Origin: Oscillospiraceae bacterium
Lineage (GTDB): Bacteria > Bacillota > Clostridia > Oscillospirales > Oscillospiraceae
Direction: 5' to 3'
Assembly (NCBI GenBank): GCA_020025715.1
Contig: JAHHRQ010000036.1
Span: 1-17,410, forward strand
DNA: 17,410 nt
Positions 1 to 7,281 of the stretch are shown here, one piece after another (the stretch's first letter is position 1; each line of letters begins with the position of its first letter). A model generated the notes under the pieces. It did no database searches. It saw nothing but the letters and a program-made list of their open reading frames with translations, and had not been told where the DNA came from. Made by a program: the position numbers and the translations under genes.

Positions 1-45
1 TTCGCATCCGTAAGGTCGAGAGTTCGATCCTCTTCGTCTCCACCA
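1..45 (+). tRNA. tRNA-Ala (anticodon CGC), 3' part only
   Basis: The window opens inside a tRNA. Positions 1-7 form the anticodon loop with U33 and anticodon CGC at 3-5. Positions 8-12 are the 3' strand of the anticodon stem, 13-17 the variable loop and 18-34 the T arm (stem GAGAG/CTCTT, loop TTCGATC). Positions 35-41 are the 3' acceptor strand CGTCTCC, followed by discriminator A42 and an encoded CCA at 43-45. The acceptor strand places U at tRNA position 70, which can form the G3:U70 pair that marks alanine tRNAs. The 5' half lies outside the window, so the pairing cannot be confirmed. Confidence 0.88.
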
Positions 46-50
46 CATCG

Positions 51-81
51 GAGCAGACTATATAAAGTCTGCTCTTTTTTT
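51..81 (+). terminator. Rho-independent terminator of the tRNA gene
   Basis: A perfect 9-bp stem (GAGCAGACT at 51-59 with AGTCTGCTC at 66-74) encloses a 6-base loop and is followed by seven T. It begins five bases after the CCA end of the tRNA. Confidence 0.92.
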
Positions 82-401
82 GCGTAAAAATAATAGTTTC
101 TCATACCGCTGCTTCTACTTCACTAAATTTGCAGGCGAATTATTTTGCGGGGTCAAAATCAGATATTGTACGAACAATTTCTTTTTCAGCCGCTTCGCCG
201 TTAAAGTTTCTATCAGATATAAACAGCAAAACCGTCTTAGAATGAATCTAAGACGGTCTTTTTTATGCCAAAATCTACACAGTATACTCATCTAATGTAC
301 TTTCTATTCTAACTTTGCCGATATTATCCGGTAGACAATGCAAATGTTAGAGTTGCAACATTAGTAAGTTCATATTTTCTGTATAAACAGCTGCTGTACA
401 C
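82..401. other. Intergenic gap between tRNA-Ala and the ABC exporter
   Basis: No convincing gene is seen here. The minus strand carries 35 sense codons (247 down to 143) ending in TAA at 142-140. They read like protein, including ISDRNFNGEAAEKEIV, but no ATG and no ribosome binding site precede them, and a TAG at 250-248 closes the frame upstream. This could be the decayed 3' end of a lost gene or chance. The hairpin at 231-264 is listed separately. From 265 to 401 I see only a weak 6-bp inverted repeat near 340-360. Confidence 0.4.
231..264. terminator. Bidirectional hairpin terminator
   Basis: A perfect 10-bp stem (ACCGTCTTAG at 231-240 with CTAAGACGGT at 248-257) has a 7-base loop and six T at 259-264 on the plus strand. 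On the minus strand the stem is followed by TTTTGCTGTTT, a weaker tract. It most likely ends the minus-strand regulator/ABC exporter operon, whose last stop codon is about 145 bases upstream of it, and also blocks read-through from the tRNA side. Confidence 0.75.
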
Positions 402-2120
402 TTATTGTGTGACGGTATAGAGGGAATAAAAATATCCTTTCCGGTTCATCAGTTCCTCGAATGTGCCGCTTTCAACAATTTCGCCTGATTTCATGGCGAT
501 AATGCAGTCGTACCGGCTAAGTACCGCTGCGTCCAGAGCGTGTGTCACGACAATTCTGGTCATGTCACGCAAATTCAAAATGGCATCGTTTACCTGAAAG
601 GAGGTTTCCGCATCCAGAGCCGCCGTTGCTTCGTCCGCCAGAAGAATCTGAGATTTACGCAAAAGGCTGCGGGCAATGGAAATTCTCTGTTTTTCGCCGC
701 CGGACAGGTTCACACCGTTTTCACCGCAGAGATAGCTCTCGCCCTTTTCATCAATCAGCTTTGAAAGTCCCGACAGGCGGATTGCCCGTCCGACTTCCTC
801 GTCCGAAAACTCCGAGAACATAGTGATATTGTCCCGTATAGATGCGTTGAAGATGAACACATTCTGCTGAATGACGGAGAGCATATCATACAGAGCGTCG
901 CTGCGAATATCTTTCAGCTCCACATCGTCATAGTTTATAGTCCCGGAATAGCCATGATATGACGAAGTAAGCATATGCAGCAGCGTGGATTTTCCGCTGC
1001 CGGAAGCACCGACAACAGCATAGCTCTTCCCTGCATCAAAGTTACAGCTGATATTTTTGAGAATCGGTTTCTCCGACTCATACCCAAAGGACAGATTGCG
1101 GACAGTAATACTGTTTAGAAGCTTTGATTTTTCCTTCTTACCTGTGTCCTGCACATTTTCATTCAGCGCATTTGCCAGCTTTTGGATCAGGCTGCGAGCA
1201 GAGCGACAGCCTGCCAAATACCCCGGAATGGTGGCAATGGGCTGCAAAATGTAGTTGAGCAGTTGGACAAATACCAGTACCGTACCTGCCGTAACACCCT
1301 TACCGGAAATTGCAAGATACGCACCCACCAGAAACACACCAAGCTGCACCAGAATACCGGACAATGCAGACAGCAATTCAATGAGAATTCCGATTTTTCT
1401 GCGCTGCTCTTTTGCGTCGGAAACTTCCTGAACTTTCTCTCGGAAAATGCGAAGCATCTGCTTTTCTGCTCGGAAGGATTTTATTACCGAAAATCCCATA
1501 AGGCTATCCTGCAGAGAGGACATATACTGTGAGTTCACATCGGAAATCCGCTTTTCCGCCTTGACCGCTTTCCCGCCCGTCAGCAGAGAAACAAAAATCG
1601 GCAGAAAAGATATACCGATAGATACCAGTGTCAAAACCGGACTATACCAGAACATCATGGCAAGGGCTGTGACGAACAGAAATCCTGAGTTGATGATTCC
1701 GAATAGATTGTTCAGGTAATCCGTCTCTATGGTGGATGCATCATTGCTGAGGGCAGAGATGTAAAGACCGGTGCTTTCACCGGAAAATGCCGCAATGCCT
1801 TTTTGCGTCAGCCGTTCAAAGACAAAGCTTTTATACTGAGCGATTGCCCGCGAAATAAAACGGGGCTTCGACCAGTAGTCGCATCCGTAGGCGACAGTGA
1901 TCACCGCCATAGTAAACGCCGATGCGGCAGCCAGCTGTCCGAGTGTAAAGCCTGTATCTGCTCCTGACATCAGGTCAATAGTCTGCTGGATGAGCCACGC
2001 CAGCATCAGATTTCCGGCTGCATTTAACACTGTCTGTACCGCCGCAATGGCAATCCGCCAGCCGTTACCCTTATAAAATTGACGGGTATAGGGACGAATA
2101 TCTGCGTTATTTTTTCTCAT
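402..2120 (-). CDS. ABC exporter half-transporter (membrane domain fused to ATPase)
   Basis: This 572-residue protein has the type I exporter layout: an N-terminal membrane domain with about six helices (roughly residues 20-310), then one nucleotide-binding domain. In the ATPase domain the Walker A GASGSGKST is near 371-379, the Q-loop near 418, the signature LSGGE at 472-476, Walker B ILLADE near 492-497 and the switch histidine in VVTHAL near 527, so it looks catalytically complete. It probably works as a homodimer, since no second half-transporter is adjacent. The ATG at 2120 is chosen over an in-frame ATG 33 bases upstream because it overlaps the TGA of the regulator gene as ATGA, indicating translational coupling. 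The substrate is unknown; export of a peptide, drug or lipid is possible for the family. The next feature downstream is a hairpin at 231-264. Confidence 0.93.
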   Translation of the reverse strand: MRKNNADIRPYTRQFYKGNGWRIAIAAVQTVLNAAGNLMLAWLIQQTIDLMSGADTGFTLGQLAAASAFTMAVITVAYGCDYWSKPRFISRAIAQYKSFVFERLTQKGIAAFSGESTGLYISALSNDASTIETDYLNNLFGIINSGFLFVTALAMMFWYSPVLTLVSIGISFLPIFVSLLTGGKAVKAEKRISDVNSQYMSSLQDSLMGFSVIKSFRAEKQMLRIFREKVQEVSDAKEQRRKIGILIELLSALSGILVQLGVFLVGAYLAISGKGVTAGTVLVFVQLLNYILQPIATIPGYLAGCRSARSLIQKLANALNENVQDTGKKEKSKLLNSITVRNLSFGYESEKPILKNISCNFDAGKSYAVVGASGSGKSTLLHMLTSSYHGYSGTINYDDVELKDIRSDALYDMLSVIQQNVFIFNASIRDNITMFSEFSDEEVGRAIRLSGLSKLIDEKGESYLCGENGVNLSGGEKQRISIARSLLRKSQILLADEATAALDAETSFQVNDAILNLRDMTRIVVTHALDAAVLSRYDCIIAMKSGEIVESGTFEELMNRKGYFYSLYTVTQ

Positions 2121-3205
2121 GCTTCTGTCTTTAACCTTTCCCAAATACTGCATAGCGCATCACTGAACTGCTCCCGTTCCATCTGCTCTTCAACTGCGAA
2201 CATGGCTGTTGAGCCAATATCATCGTATAAAGTTTTGCTGTCTGAAATGCAGAATCTCACGCTGTCCGATCTGCAGCTTGGTGCTGCATCATATTGATTG
2301 GCCACCTGAAAAGCCTCCTGCATAGCTTTTTCCGCTTCTTTCTGCCTTCCCAGAACATCCAGCAGACGGGCCTGTTCAGAGTAAAACGGAGCAATAATTT
2401 TATCCAGATATGACACGCCTTCGTCAGGCCGCAGGGATTTGAGATACTGCAAAATCCACCGGCTCACCTCCAGCTCTGACTCCGTATCTCCTTTCCGCTC
2501 ATAATAGTTCAGGTAGCCCATCATAATATCGATCTGCGTAGAGATTCCGTTTAACAGTGCCTCTGTTAAAAACGGGACTGCTTTTTCAATCGGGTACTCC
2601 TCGTCCATTGCGTAAAGGCGACCGATTCTTGCATTATGAACGCCGTTTACATTGTTTCTCTTCAGGATTTCCATTGCTTCTTCTTTTTTCCCCTGAGCAA
2701 TTCTGCACAATGCAATTTCAGTTTCAATGCTGAAGGCGTTGATTTCCGGATTATTGTTCTGGGAAAGCAGTAACTCCGCTTTTCGGAAAAATGCTACTGC
2801 CCGCTCCATATCATCCTCATTGTTTGATGCCGGACTTTCAATGCCCTTTACCATGTACAGCTCTCCGCAGTTGTAGGCAATCTGGAAACTGTTGGGGTGA
2901 CGCACAATGGCCTGTTCCGCCTCACGCACAGCTGCGGCATAGTCCTTCTTTTGCCGCAGCTCCTCGATCCGCTTTGCATAGGCTTCCGCTGTGCCGTCCA
3001 GCACTTCGTAGCCAACTAACGCATCCACGCTCACGCCGAAGAAATGCGCCAGTTCCATAATAATTCGTATATCCGGTGTGGACAGGTTCTGCTCCCACTT
3101 GTAGACTGCCCCCACTGTCACGCCCATGGCTTCTGCAAGCTGCTCCTGCGTAATGCCCTGCTTTTTTCGCAAGGTCTTGACATTTTCTGAAAATTTAGGT
3201 TCCAT
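2117..3205 (-). CDS. XRE-family regulator with TPR-like C-terminal domain
   Basis: This is a 362-residue transcription regulator. Residues 5-60 form a Cro/C1-type helix-turn-helix (LRKKQGITQEQLAEAMGVTV, then YKWEQNLSTPDI). The remainder is all-helical and resembles tetratricopeptide repeats, for example the stretches around 80-120 and 170-215. Such proteins often bind short peptides (RRNPP/Rgg-like) or partner proteins; which applies here cannot be seen. The start ATG has a strong GGAGGTG ribosome binding site (3214-3220) eight bases upstream and an extended -10 promoter at 3235-3243. It is the first gene of a two-gene operon with the ABC exporter, overlapping it by four bases, so it likely controls that exporter. 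Confidence 0.9.
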   Translation of the reverse strand: MEPKFSENVKTLRKKQGITQEQLAEAMGVTVGAVYKWEQNLSTPDIRIIMELAHFFGVSVDALVGYEVLDGTAEAYAKRIEELRQKKDYAAAVREAEQAIVRHPNSFQIAYNCGELYMVKGIESPASNNEDDMERAVAFFRKAELLLSQNNNPEINAFSIETEIALCRIAQGKKEEAMEILKRNNVNGVHNARIGRLYAMDEEYPIEKAVPFLTEALLNGISTQIDIMMGYLNYYERKGDTESELEVSRWILQYLKSLRPDEGVSYLDKIIAPFYSEQARLLDVLGRQKEAEKAMQEAFQVANQYDAAPSCRSDSVRFCISDSKTLYDDIGSTAMFAVEEQMEREQFSDALCSIWERLKTEA

Positions 3206-3234
3206 CTCGGGCTCACCTCCGTTGCTTTATTCGT

Positions 3235-3243
3235 ATTATAGCA
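3235..3243 (-). promoter_or_regulatory. Extended -10 promoter of the XRE/ABC operon
   Basis: On the minus strand the sequence reads TGCTATAAT, a consensus -10 hexamer (3235-3240) with the TGn extension. It lies about 30 bases upstream of the regulator start codon and just before its ribosome binding site. The -35 region at a 17-base spacing is poor (TTCAAT), which an extended -10 can compensate for. Confidence 0.7.
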
Positions 3244-3342
3244 CGGGCTTTGTCTGAATTGAACTGACTGCCGGCACAAACAGAATAATAATTTTTATAC
3301 CAGCAGTAATGGTTTCAGAGTTGTATCTAAACATTGATTATT

Positions 3343-3399
3343 ATGAAAACTCTCGAAGTCATGGTGCTTGTTCATAAATTCAGTGTTTTTAGCCAATAA
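3343..3399 (+). other. Possible 18-residue peptide ORF divergent from the XRE-TPR gene
   Basis: ATG at 3343 opens an 18-codon frame, MKTLEVMVLVHKFSVFSQ, ending in TAA directly before the bidirectional terminator. Its position, divergent from a TPR regulator, resembles the layout of some peptide pheromone genes. Against it, there is no visible ribosome binding site and no clear promoter. It may well be chance. Confidence 0.12.
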
Positions 3400-3429
3400 A
3401 AAAAGAGTGCAAAATTTTGCACTCTTTTT
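3400..3429. terminator. Bidirectional terminator (30-base perfect palindrome)
   Basis: The two 15-base arms (AAAAAGAGTGCAAAA and its exact complement) meet at 3414/3415. Both strands therefore carry a GC-containing stem followed by a T tract. It lies about 30 bases beyond the stop codon of the minus-strand PH-domain gene and most likely terminates it. Confidence 0.85.
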
Positions 3430-3460
3430 CTGAAAATAAATCCAAAGCTTCAAATAATTT

Positions 3461-3835
3461 TTACAGCACTCTTTCTGAAATTACCCTGCAAATCTCGGTA
3501 ACATTAGCTCTTGCAATAAATTCAAATTTAACTTTTCCAAGACCGGAAAACCATATTTCAAGTTCACTGTCAAGGTCCAGCACACCGGCGGTTTCAACTG
3601 AATAGGCCTGAATTTTGCTGTAAGGCAGAGAGGTGAAGTCCTTTTTAGCCCCGGTAATGCCCTGAACATTCACAACAATAATTCTCTTATTTGTGAAAAC
3701 CACACCGTCCCGAATACTTCTGTATGTGCCGATAATCTCTTCTCCACTTACGAACATAGGCATAATAACGGAGGCATATGTACCGTTGTCTACGGGTTTC
3801 AATTTGAGAAAAGCTGCGTTTTCGAAATCTATCAT
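3461..3835 (-). CDS. Bacterial PH-domain protein
   Basis: The 124-residue protein matches the small bacterial pleckstrin-homology (bPH) fold. An N-terminal strand region is followed by the pattern EEIIGTYRSIRDGVVFTNKRIIVV near residues 32-56, then LPYSKIQAYSVETAG and LDLDSELEIWFSG, which are typical of this family, and a C-terminal helix (VTEICRVISERVL). No signal peptide or membrane segment is visible, so it should be cytoplasmic. The family's function is poorly known. The start ATG has AGAGGAAGG close upstream. It stands alone between the anti-sigma gene upstream and a palindromic terminator downstream. Confidence 0.85.
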   Translation of the reverse strand: MIDFENAAFLKLKPVDNGTYASVIMPMFVSGEEIIGTYRSIRDGVVFTNKRIIVVNVQGITGAKKDFTSLPYSKIQAYSVETAGVLDLDSELEIWFSGLGKVKFEFIARANVTEICRVISERVL

Positions 3836-3865
3836 GTTTTCCTTCCTCTGAATATGGGAGAAATT

Positions 3866-3883
3866 TTTGAACTGTCGTTCAAA
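3866..3883. promoter_or_regulatory. Short inverted repeat upstream of the PH-domain gene
   Basis: TTTGAAC (3866-3872) and GTTCAAA (3877-3883) form a perfect 7-bp repeat around a 4-base centre. It sits in the AT-rich 117-base gap between the anti-sigma stop codon and the PH-domain gene. It could be an operator or a weak terminator; the minus strand lacks a strong T tract after it. I found no convincing promoter in this gap. Confidence 0.3.
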
Positions 3884-3952
3884 GTGTTTTTTATTTTAAT
3901 AAACAAATATGAACAAATCTACATAAATCAGCCATTTTTTATGTTAAAAAAT

Positions 3953-5662
3953 CTACTTAAACTTTGTGAAGTCTATGCTGTCGGCAGCCATCTCAATCTC
4001 GTAGCTCTCTCCCCCTGCCGATACAAGCACGTAGGCATTATCCGTTTCATATAAAATAACGCTGTAACTTCTAAGAGGATACGGTGCTTTGCCGCCAACG
4101 GAAATGAACACCTGCTCGCCGCAGGCTGTGTCATACGCCCATGATTTTTCTTCATCCGTTAAAAACAGCGGCATCAGGGGAAAGAAATCTCCCTTGGGAA
4201 TGTAGTATATATCACGAATGCCTGAAAGCATATATGCGCCGTTATCATACATTACAAGCGCTCTCGGATCACCTTCAAAGGGCAGCTTTTCCATATTGAG
4301 CCACTGCTTATACATTTCCTCGTCAGCCTCTTCAAAAATATCATAGGGTGTTATTCCCTCACCCAGATATTTTGTTGAAATCGGGCTTGTAATTACATCT
4401 GTCATATCTGAGGGTATATACAAAGTACCCCAAACCGCCTTATTTTTTTCCGGAGATATTAAATCATAATTGCTTACGGCCTGCTCCCGCATTTTGTCAA
4501 TTTCTGCATCCTTGCCGGGAAATTCTCCGTAGTATTTATAGTCTTTAAGCCCTCGGGCAAAAGCTTCATGTTCCGGCAGCTTGTCCGCATACTCGCAGTA
4601 TGCAAGATTAAACTCTTCGGCTGCTTTATATTCCGGCGTTTCCATAAAGTCCTTTAAAGTTAAAAGTTTCTCTTTGGGCTTTGCATTTTTAGGCTTGGTA
4701 TCAAGCACAAGGCTCAGATTAGGTTCTCCCTCGCACAGCTTTGAGTAGTCAAAACTGTCTGCCATTTTCTCGGCGGCCCCTTTGTCAAATTCCGAAAATC
4801 TGCCGGAGGCGCAAACTGTATATCCGTTTTTCTCAAAGAACACAAATGCGTCGTAGCCGCCCTGAGAGTTTTTATTTTTTTCAAGAGCTATGCTCACTGT
4901 ATCTTCGACTGTTTTATACTGCCACTCTTCAAATTCCGTGTCGGCAGGCATTGAATAACTTCCGTTTGCAAGCGTATCAGCTGTGTTTCTTGTAAGGCTT
5001 ACGCCAATACCGTTTATAACACCTTCGCAGGAAAATGAACCATCTTCAAATATATATTTCGGCACAAAACTCTCTGGTTCCGTTTTCAGGAAAGGTTCTA
5101 CGCCTGCCGCCTTATACAGGTACGCCATATTGGGAACTGCCGCTATTTTTTCATGGAGCCTTACGCCGTAATCTTGGCTTATTTCCAGCAGCTTATCCAT
5201 CATGGTTCTGTTTGAGGCGCCGTATATCATTCTGTAATTGTCCTGCTGCTCATTTTCCACCCATGACACATCGCAACCGTTTACAAAATCCTTATTATTA
5301 ACATATTTCCACCGGAAATCATTCCAGTCCCGTAGCGCCAAAGCTGCCGGTGAATCCCAAAGGCCGGAGGGAGACATTTCTTTTACGCTCTGAGGACCTT
5401 TGTCCTCAACTCCCGGTGCTTCGCAATAATCTATTTTAACGTCACTGGGAACCATACGGTCTTTAATGCTGAACCAGCCTGCGGCATAAGCCGTAACTGC
5501 CATAAGCGCCGCAACTACTGCCGCTATCAACATTACGCGGCCCATTTTTTTATAATTTTTTCCATGTTTTACACTATCAGAATTCATTGCGGCCCAAGTC
5601 TCAAATATATATTCATCGTCCACATCCGTTAATGCCTTCATAAGCATGTCCTTTTTCAACAT
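3953..5662 (-). CDS. Probable membrane-anchored anti-sigma factor with large outer domain
   Basis: This 569-residue protein has a short cytoplasmic N-terminus containing ALTDVDDEYIFETW (residues 10-23), a motif I recall from clostridial proteins encoded next to ECF sigma factors. One membrane helix follows at about 41-62, then a roughly 500-residue outer region. The topology, and the 7-base overlap with the sigma gene upstream, fit an anti-sigma factor that holds the sigma factor at the membrane until a signal arrives. No zinc-binding anti-sigma motif (HxxxCxxC) is visible. The outer region ends in ADSIDFTKFK and has a similar ADSFDYSKL at about 302-308, suggesting two related subdomains. ATG 5662 is chosen over an upstream in-frame ATG because GGAGGAGG precedes it; the longer form would also overlap the sigma gene much further. 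Confidence 0.75.
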   Translation of the reverse strand: MLKKDMLMKALTDVDDEYIFETWAAMNSDSVKHGKNYKKMGRVMLIAAVVAALMAVTAYAAGWFSIKDRMVPSDVKIDYCEAPGVEDKGPQSVKEMSPSGLWDSPAALALRDWNDFRWKYVNNKDFVNGCDVSWVENEQQDNYRMIYGASNRTMMDKLLEISQDYGVRLHEKIAAVPNMAYLYKAAGVEPFLKTEPESFVPKYIFEDGSFSCEGVINGIGVSLTRNTADTLANGSYSMPADTEFEEWQYKTVEDTVSIALEKNKNSQGGYDAFVFFEKNGYTVCASGRFSEFDKGAAEKMADSFDYSKLCEGEPNLSLVLDTKPKNAKPKEKLLTLKDFMETPEYKAAEEFNLAYCEYADKLPEHEAFARGLKDYKYYGEFPGKDAEIDKMREQAVSNYDLISPEKNKAVWGTLYIPSDMTDVITSPISTKYLGEGITPYDIFEEADEEMYKQWLNMEKLPFEGDPRALVMYDNGAYMLSGIRDIYYIPKGDFFPLMPLFLTDEEKSWAYDTACGEQVFISVGGKAPYPLRSYSVILYETDNAYVLVSAGGESYEIEMAADSIDFTKFK

Positions 5663-6213
5663 AAGCCCTCCTCCTGCAAATAGTTTCTCAGTTTTATTCT
5701 TATACGGTGAAGCATGGAGTTTGTCTTGCTTACTGAAAATCCGAACTTTTCCGCAATCTCTGAAACCGGATACATAAACCAGCACCTACTCAAAAACACC
5801 TGTCTTTCAGTCTGGCTGAGCAAAGCAAGAAAACGGTTTACGGCGGCACTGAGCTCTTTAAGCTCCACTTCCTTTTCCACGCTCTGCTTTGAAGCAATGC
5901 ACTCTGAAAGTTCATCCAGCACAAGGTCGGTTTCTCCGCCGCCCCGCTTTTTTCTGTTTCCCCGCTCTATTCTGTTAAGAGCATTATTTCTGCATATCTT
6001 CCCCAGAAAAGGCGCAAGAATACCGGGGCGTTTATCGGGCATAGAGTTCCATGCGCTCATGTAAGTATCATTTACGCATTCTTCCGTGTCCTCGGAATTT
6101 GCCAGTATATTGTAGGCTATCTGATGACAATATCCGCCGTATTTCTTTGCAGTTTCGCTGATAGCCCGCTCTGACCTCTGCCAGTACAAATCCACAATAT
6201 TTCTATCGTCCAT
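5656..6213 (-). CDS. ECF-type RNA polymerase sigma factor
   Basis: This 185-residue protein has the usual length and layout of an extracytoplasmic-function sigma factor. Region 2 spans about residues 20-85 and contains NSEDTEECVNDTYMSAWNSM. A charged linker follows (NRKKRGGGETD), then region 4 with the helix-turn-helix VSEIAEKFGFSVSKTNSMLHRIRIKLRNYL near residues 148-177. It would direct RNA polymerase to a stress regulon, presumably released by the membrane protein encoded immediately downstream (ATGTTGA overlap). ATG 6213 is chosen over one 66 bases upstream because AAGGAGA lies just before it. I could not identify a convincing promoter in the AT-rich upstream gap, so autoregulation is unproven. 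Confidence 0.92.
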   Translation of the reverse strand: MDDRNIVDLYWQRSERAISETAKKYGGYCHQIAYNILANSEDTEECVNDTYMSAWNSMPDKRPGILAPFLGKICRNNALNRIERGNRKKRGGGETDLVLDELSECIASKQSVEKEVELKELSAAVNRFLALLSQTERQVFLSRCWFMYPVSEIAEKFGFSVSKTNSMLHRIRIKLRNYLQEEGLC

Positions 6214-6286
6214 AAACTGTCTCCTTTTACTCTGAGCGCTCTCATATATAATAACAGCATTTCTGCAAAAGCTTTTCATTTTTTAT

Positions 6287-6321
6287 AAAAAAATTTAAAA
6301 GCACCGGTTTAAGGTGCTTTT
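6287..6321 (-). terminator. Terminator of the CHAP/LysM hydrolase gene
   Basis: Read on the minus strand, AAAAGCACC (6321-6313) pairs with GGTGCTTTT (6305-6297) across a 7-base loop. A run of seven T follows after three A. It begins three bases after the hydrolase stop codon. Confidence 0.85.
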
Positions 6322-6323
6322 TG

Positions 6324-7142
6324 TCAGCTTTCGGGGATTTTAAGCATCTGCCCCGGATATATAATAGTTGTGCTGAGACCGTTTAGCTCCATTATCTCTT
6401 TATACCGCAGTCCTGAGCCCAGCTCCTCTTCCGCAATGCTCCACAGACTGTCTCCGGCTTTCACCCGGTAGGTTCTGTCAGGCGGTTCTGACGCAGCTTG
6501 CAGATAGGAAACGGATATAGGTGACATTATGCTGTAATCTCCCTCAAGGCTTTGATTTATGACCGCCCGCTCACCGTTTACAGAGTACACTATCCATAGC
6601 TTCCCCATTACCCAGCCCGGAACAGCCGTACTGTCCCAGTAACGTGCTCCGGGCAAAATTTTCACAACATCGCCTGCACTTATATTTTCTCCTGAACCGT
6701 AATCGGGTCTGTATGCTCCCAAAGCATCGGACACATTGCGATAGCCCTTCACTACGCCGTCTCCTCTATTTCCTTCAATAGAGCATATTGTATCTCCGTT
6801 TCGCGACAGGCAGTAGCCCATATGGTCGGCCTCTCTGCCTGCTAAATCATATATCATAATGTCGCCCTCGCGGTAATTTTCCGTCACCCAGAGGCCGTGT
6901 TTTTTCGCCCAGTCCATAACATATGGACAATAGGCAGATTTTCCCCCGTTGAGAAAAAGCTTTGAAAGCCCGCACTTCATAAAGCCTGCCCACACGAATG
7001 TGACGCACCAGCTGTATTCATCGCCGCTTACAGGATGTCCGTAATAGAGGGTGTTATATATTACATTGTTTGAGCCAATGGGCTGTTCGGAAATTCCCAC
7101 CTGAGACAAAAACCATTGGCTGAGTTTGGTTACGTCGTTCAT
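6324..7142 (-). CDS. CHAP-domain peptidoglycan hydrolase with SH3-like and LysM domains
   Basis: This 272-residue enzyme is predicted to cut peptidoglycan as an amidase or endopeptidase. Residues 5-145 form a CHAP/NlpC-like domain: the likely catalytic Cys46 is in YSWCVTFV, His107 in ADHMGYC and a polar residue in IEGN (123-125). Residues 155-210 resemble the SH3-like wall-binding domain of phage lysins (GDVVKILPGARYWDS, then PGWVMGKLWIV). Residues 224-270 form one LysM repeat (YRVKAGDSLWSIAEEELG, PGQMLKIP). No signal peptide or membrane helix is visible, as in phage endolysins released by a holin, but no phage genes are nearby. ATG 7142 has AGGTGA just upstream, whereas the ATG at 7187 has no ribosome binding site. 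The gene appears monocistronic. Confidence 0.88.
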   Translation of the reverse strand: MNDVTKLSQWFLSQVGISEQPIGSNNVIYNTLYYGHPVSGDEYSWCVTFVWAGFMKCGLSKLFLNGGKSAYCPYVMDWAKKHGLWVTENYREGDIMIYDLAGREADHMGYCLSRNGDTICSIEGNRGDGVVKGYRNVSDALGAYRPDYGSGENISAGDVVKILPGARYWDSTAVPGWVMGKLWIVYSVNGERAVINQSLEGDYSIMSPISVSYLQAASEPPDRTYRVKAGDSLWSIAEEELGSGLRYKEIMELNGLSTTIIYPGQMLKIPES

Positions 7143-7211
7143 TTTATCACCTGATACATAGTATTCATTAAGTGGTAAAATGGTCATTTAAATCTACATA
7201 ACTATTATTTC

Positions 7212-7248
7212 TCTAAAAGGAAACCCGACCGCAAATGCAGTCGGGTTT
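7212..7248 (-). terminator. Terminator of the acyltransferase/DUF6320 operon
   Basis: On the minus strand AAACCCGAC (7248-7240) pairs with GTCGGGTTT (7229-7221) across a 10-base loop, followed by CCTTTT. It is 33 bases beyond the stop codon of the DUF6320 gene. The T tract is interrupted, so it may be leaky. Confidence 0.75.
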
Positions 7249-7281
7249 ACATGATTATTTTCAGGTTGAAGTGCAGTAATA

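Noticed and set aside
1..81. tRNA 3' end as an integration site (att) for a mobile island
   Set aside because: I saw no second copy of the tRNA 3' end in the window and no integrase, excisionase or transfer gene.
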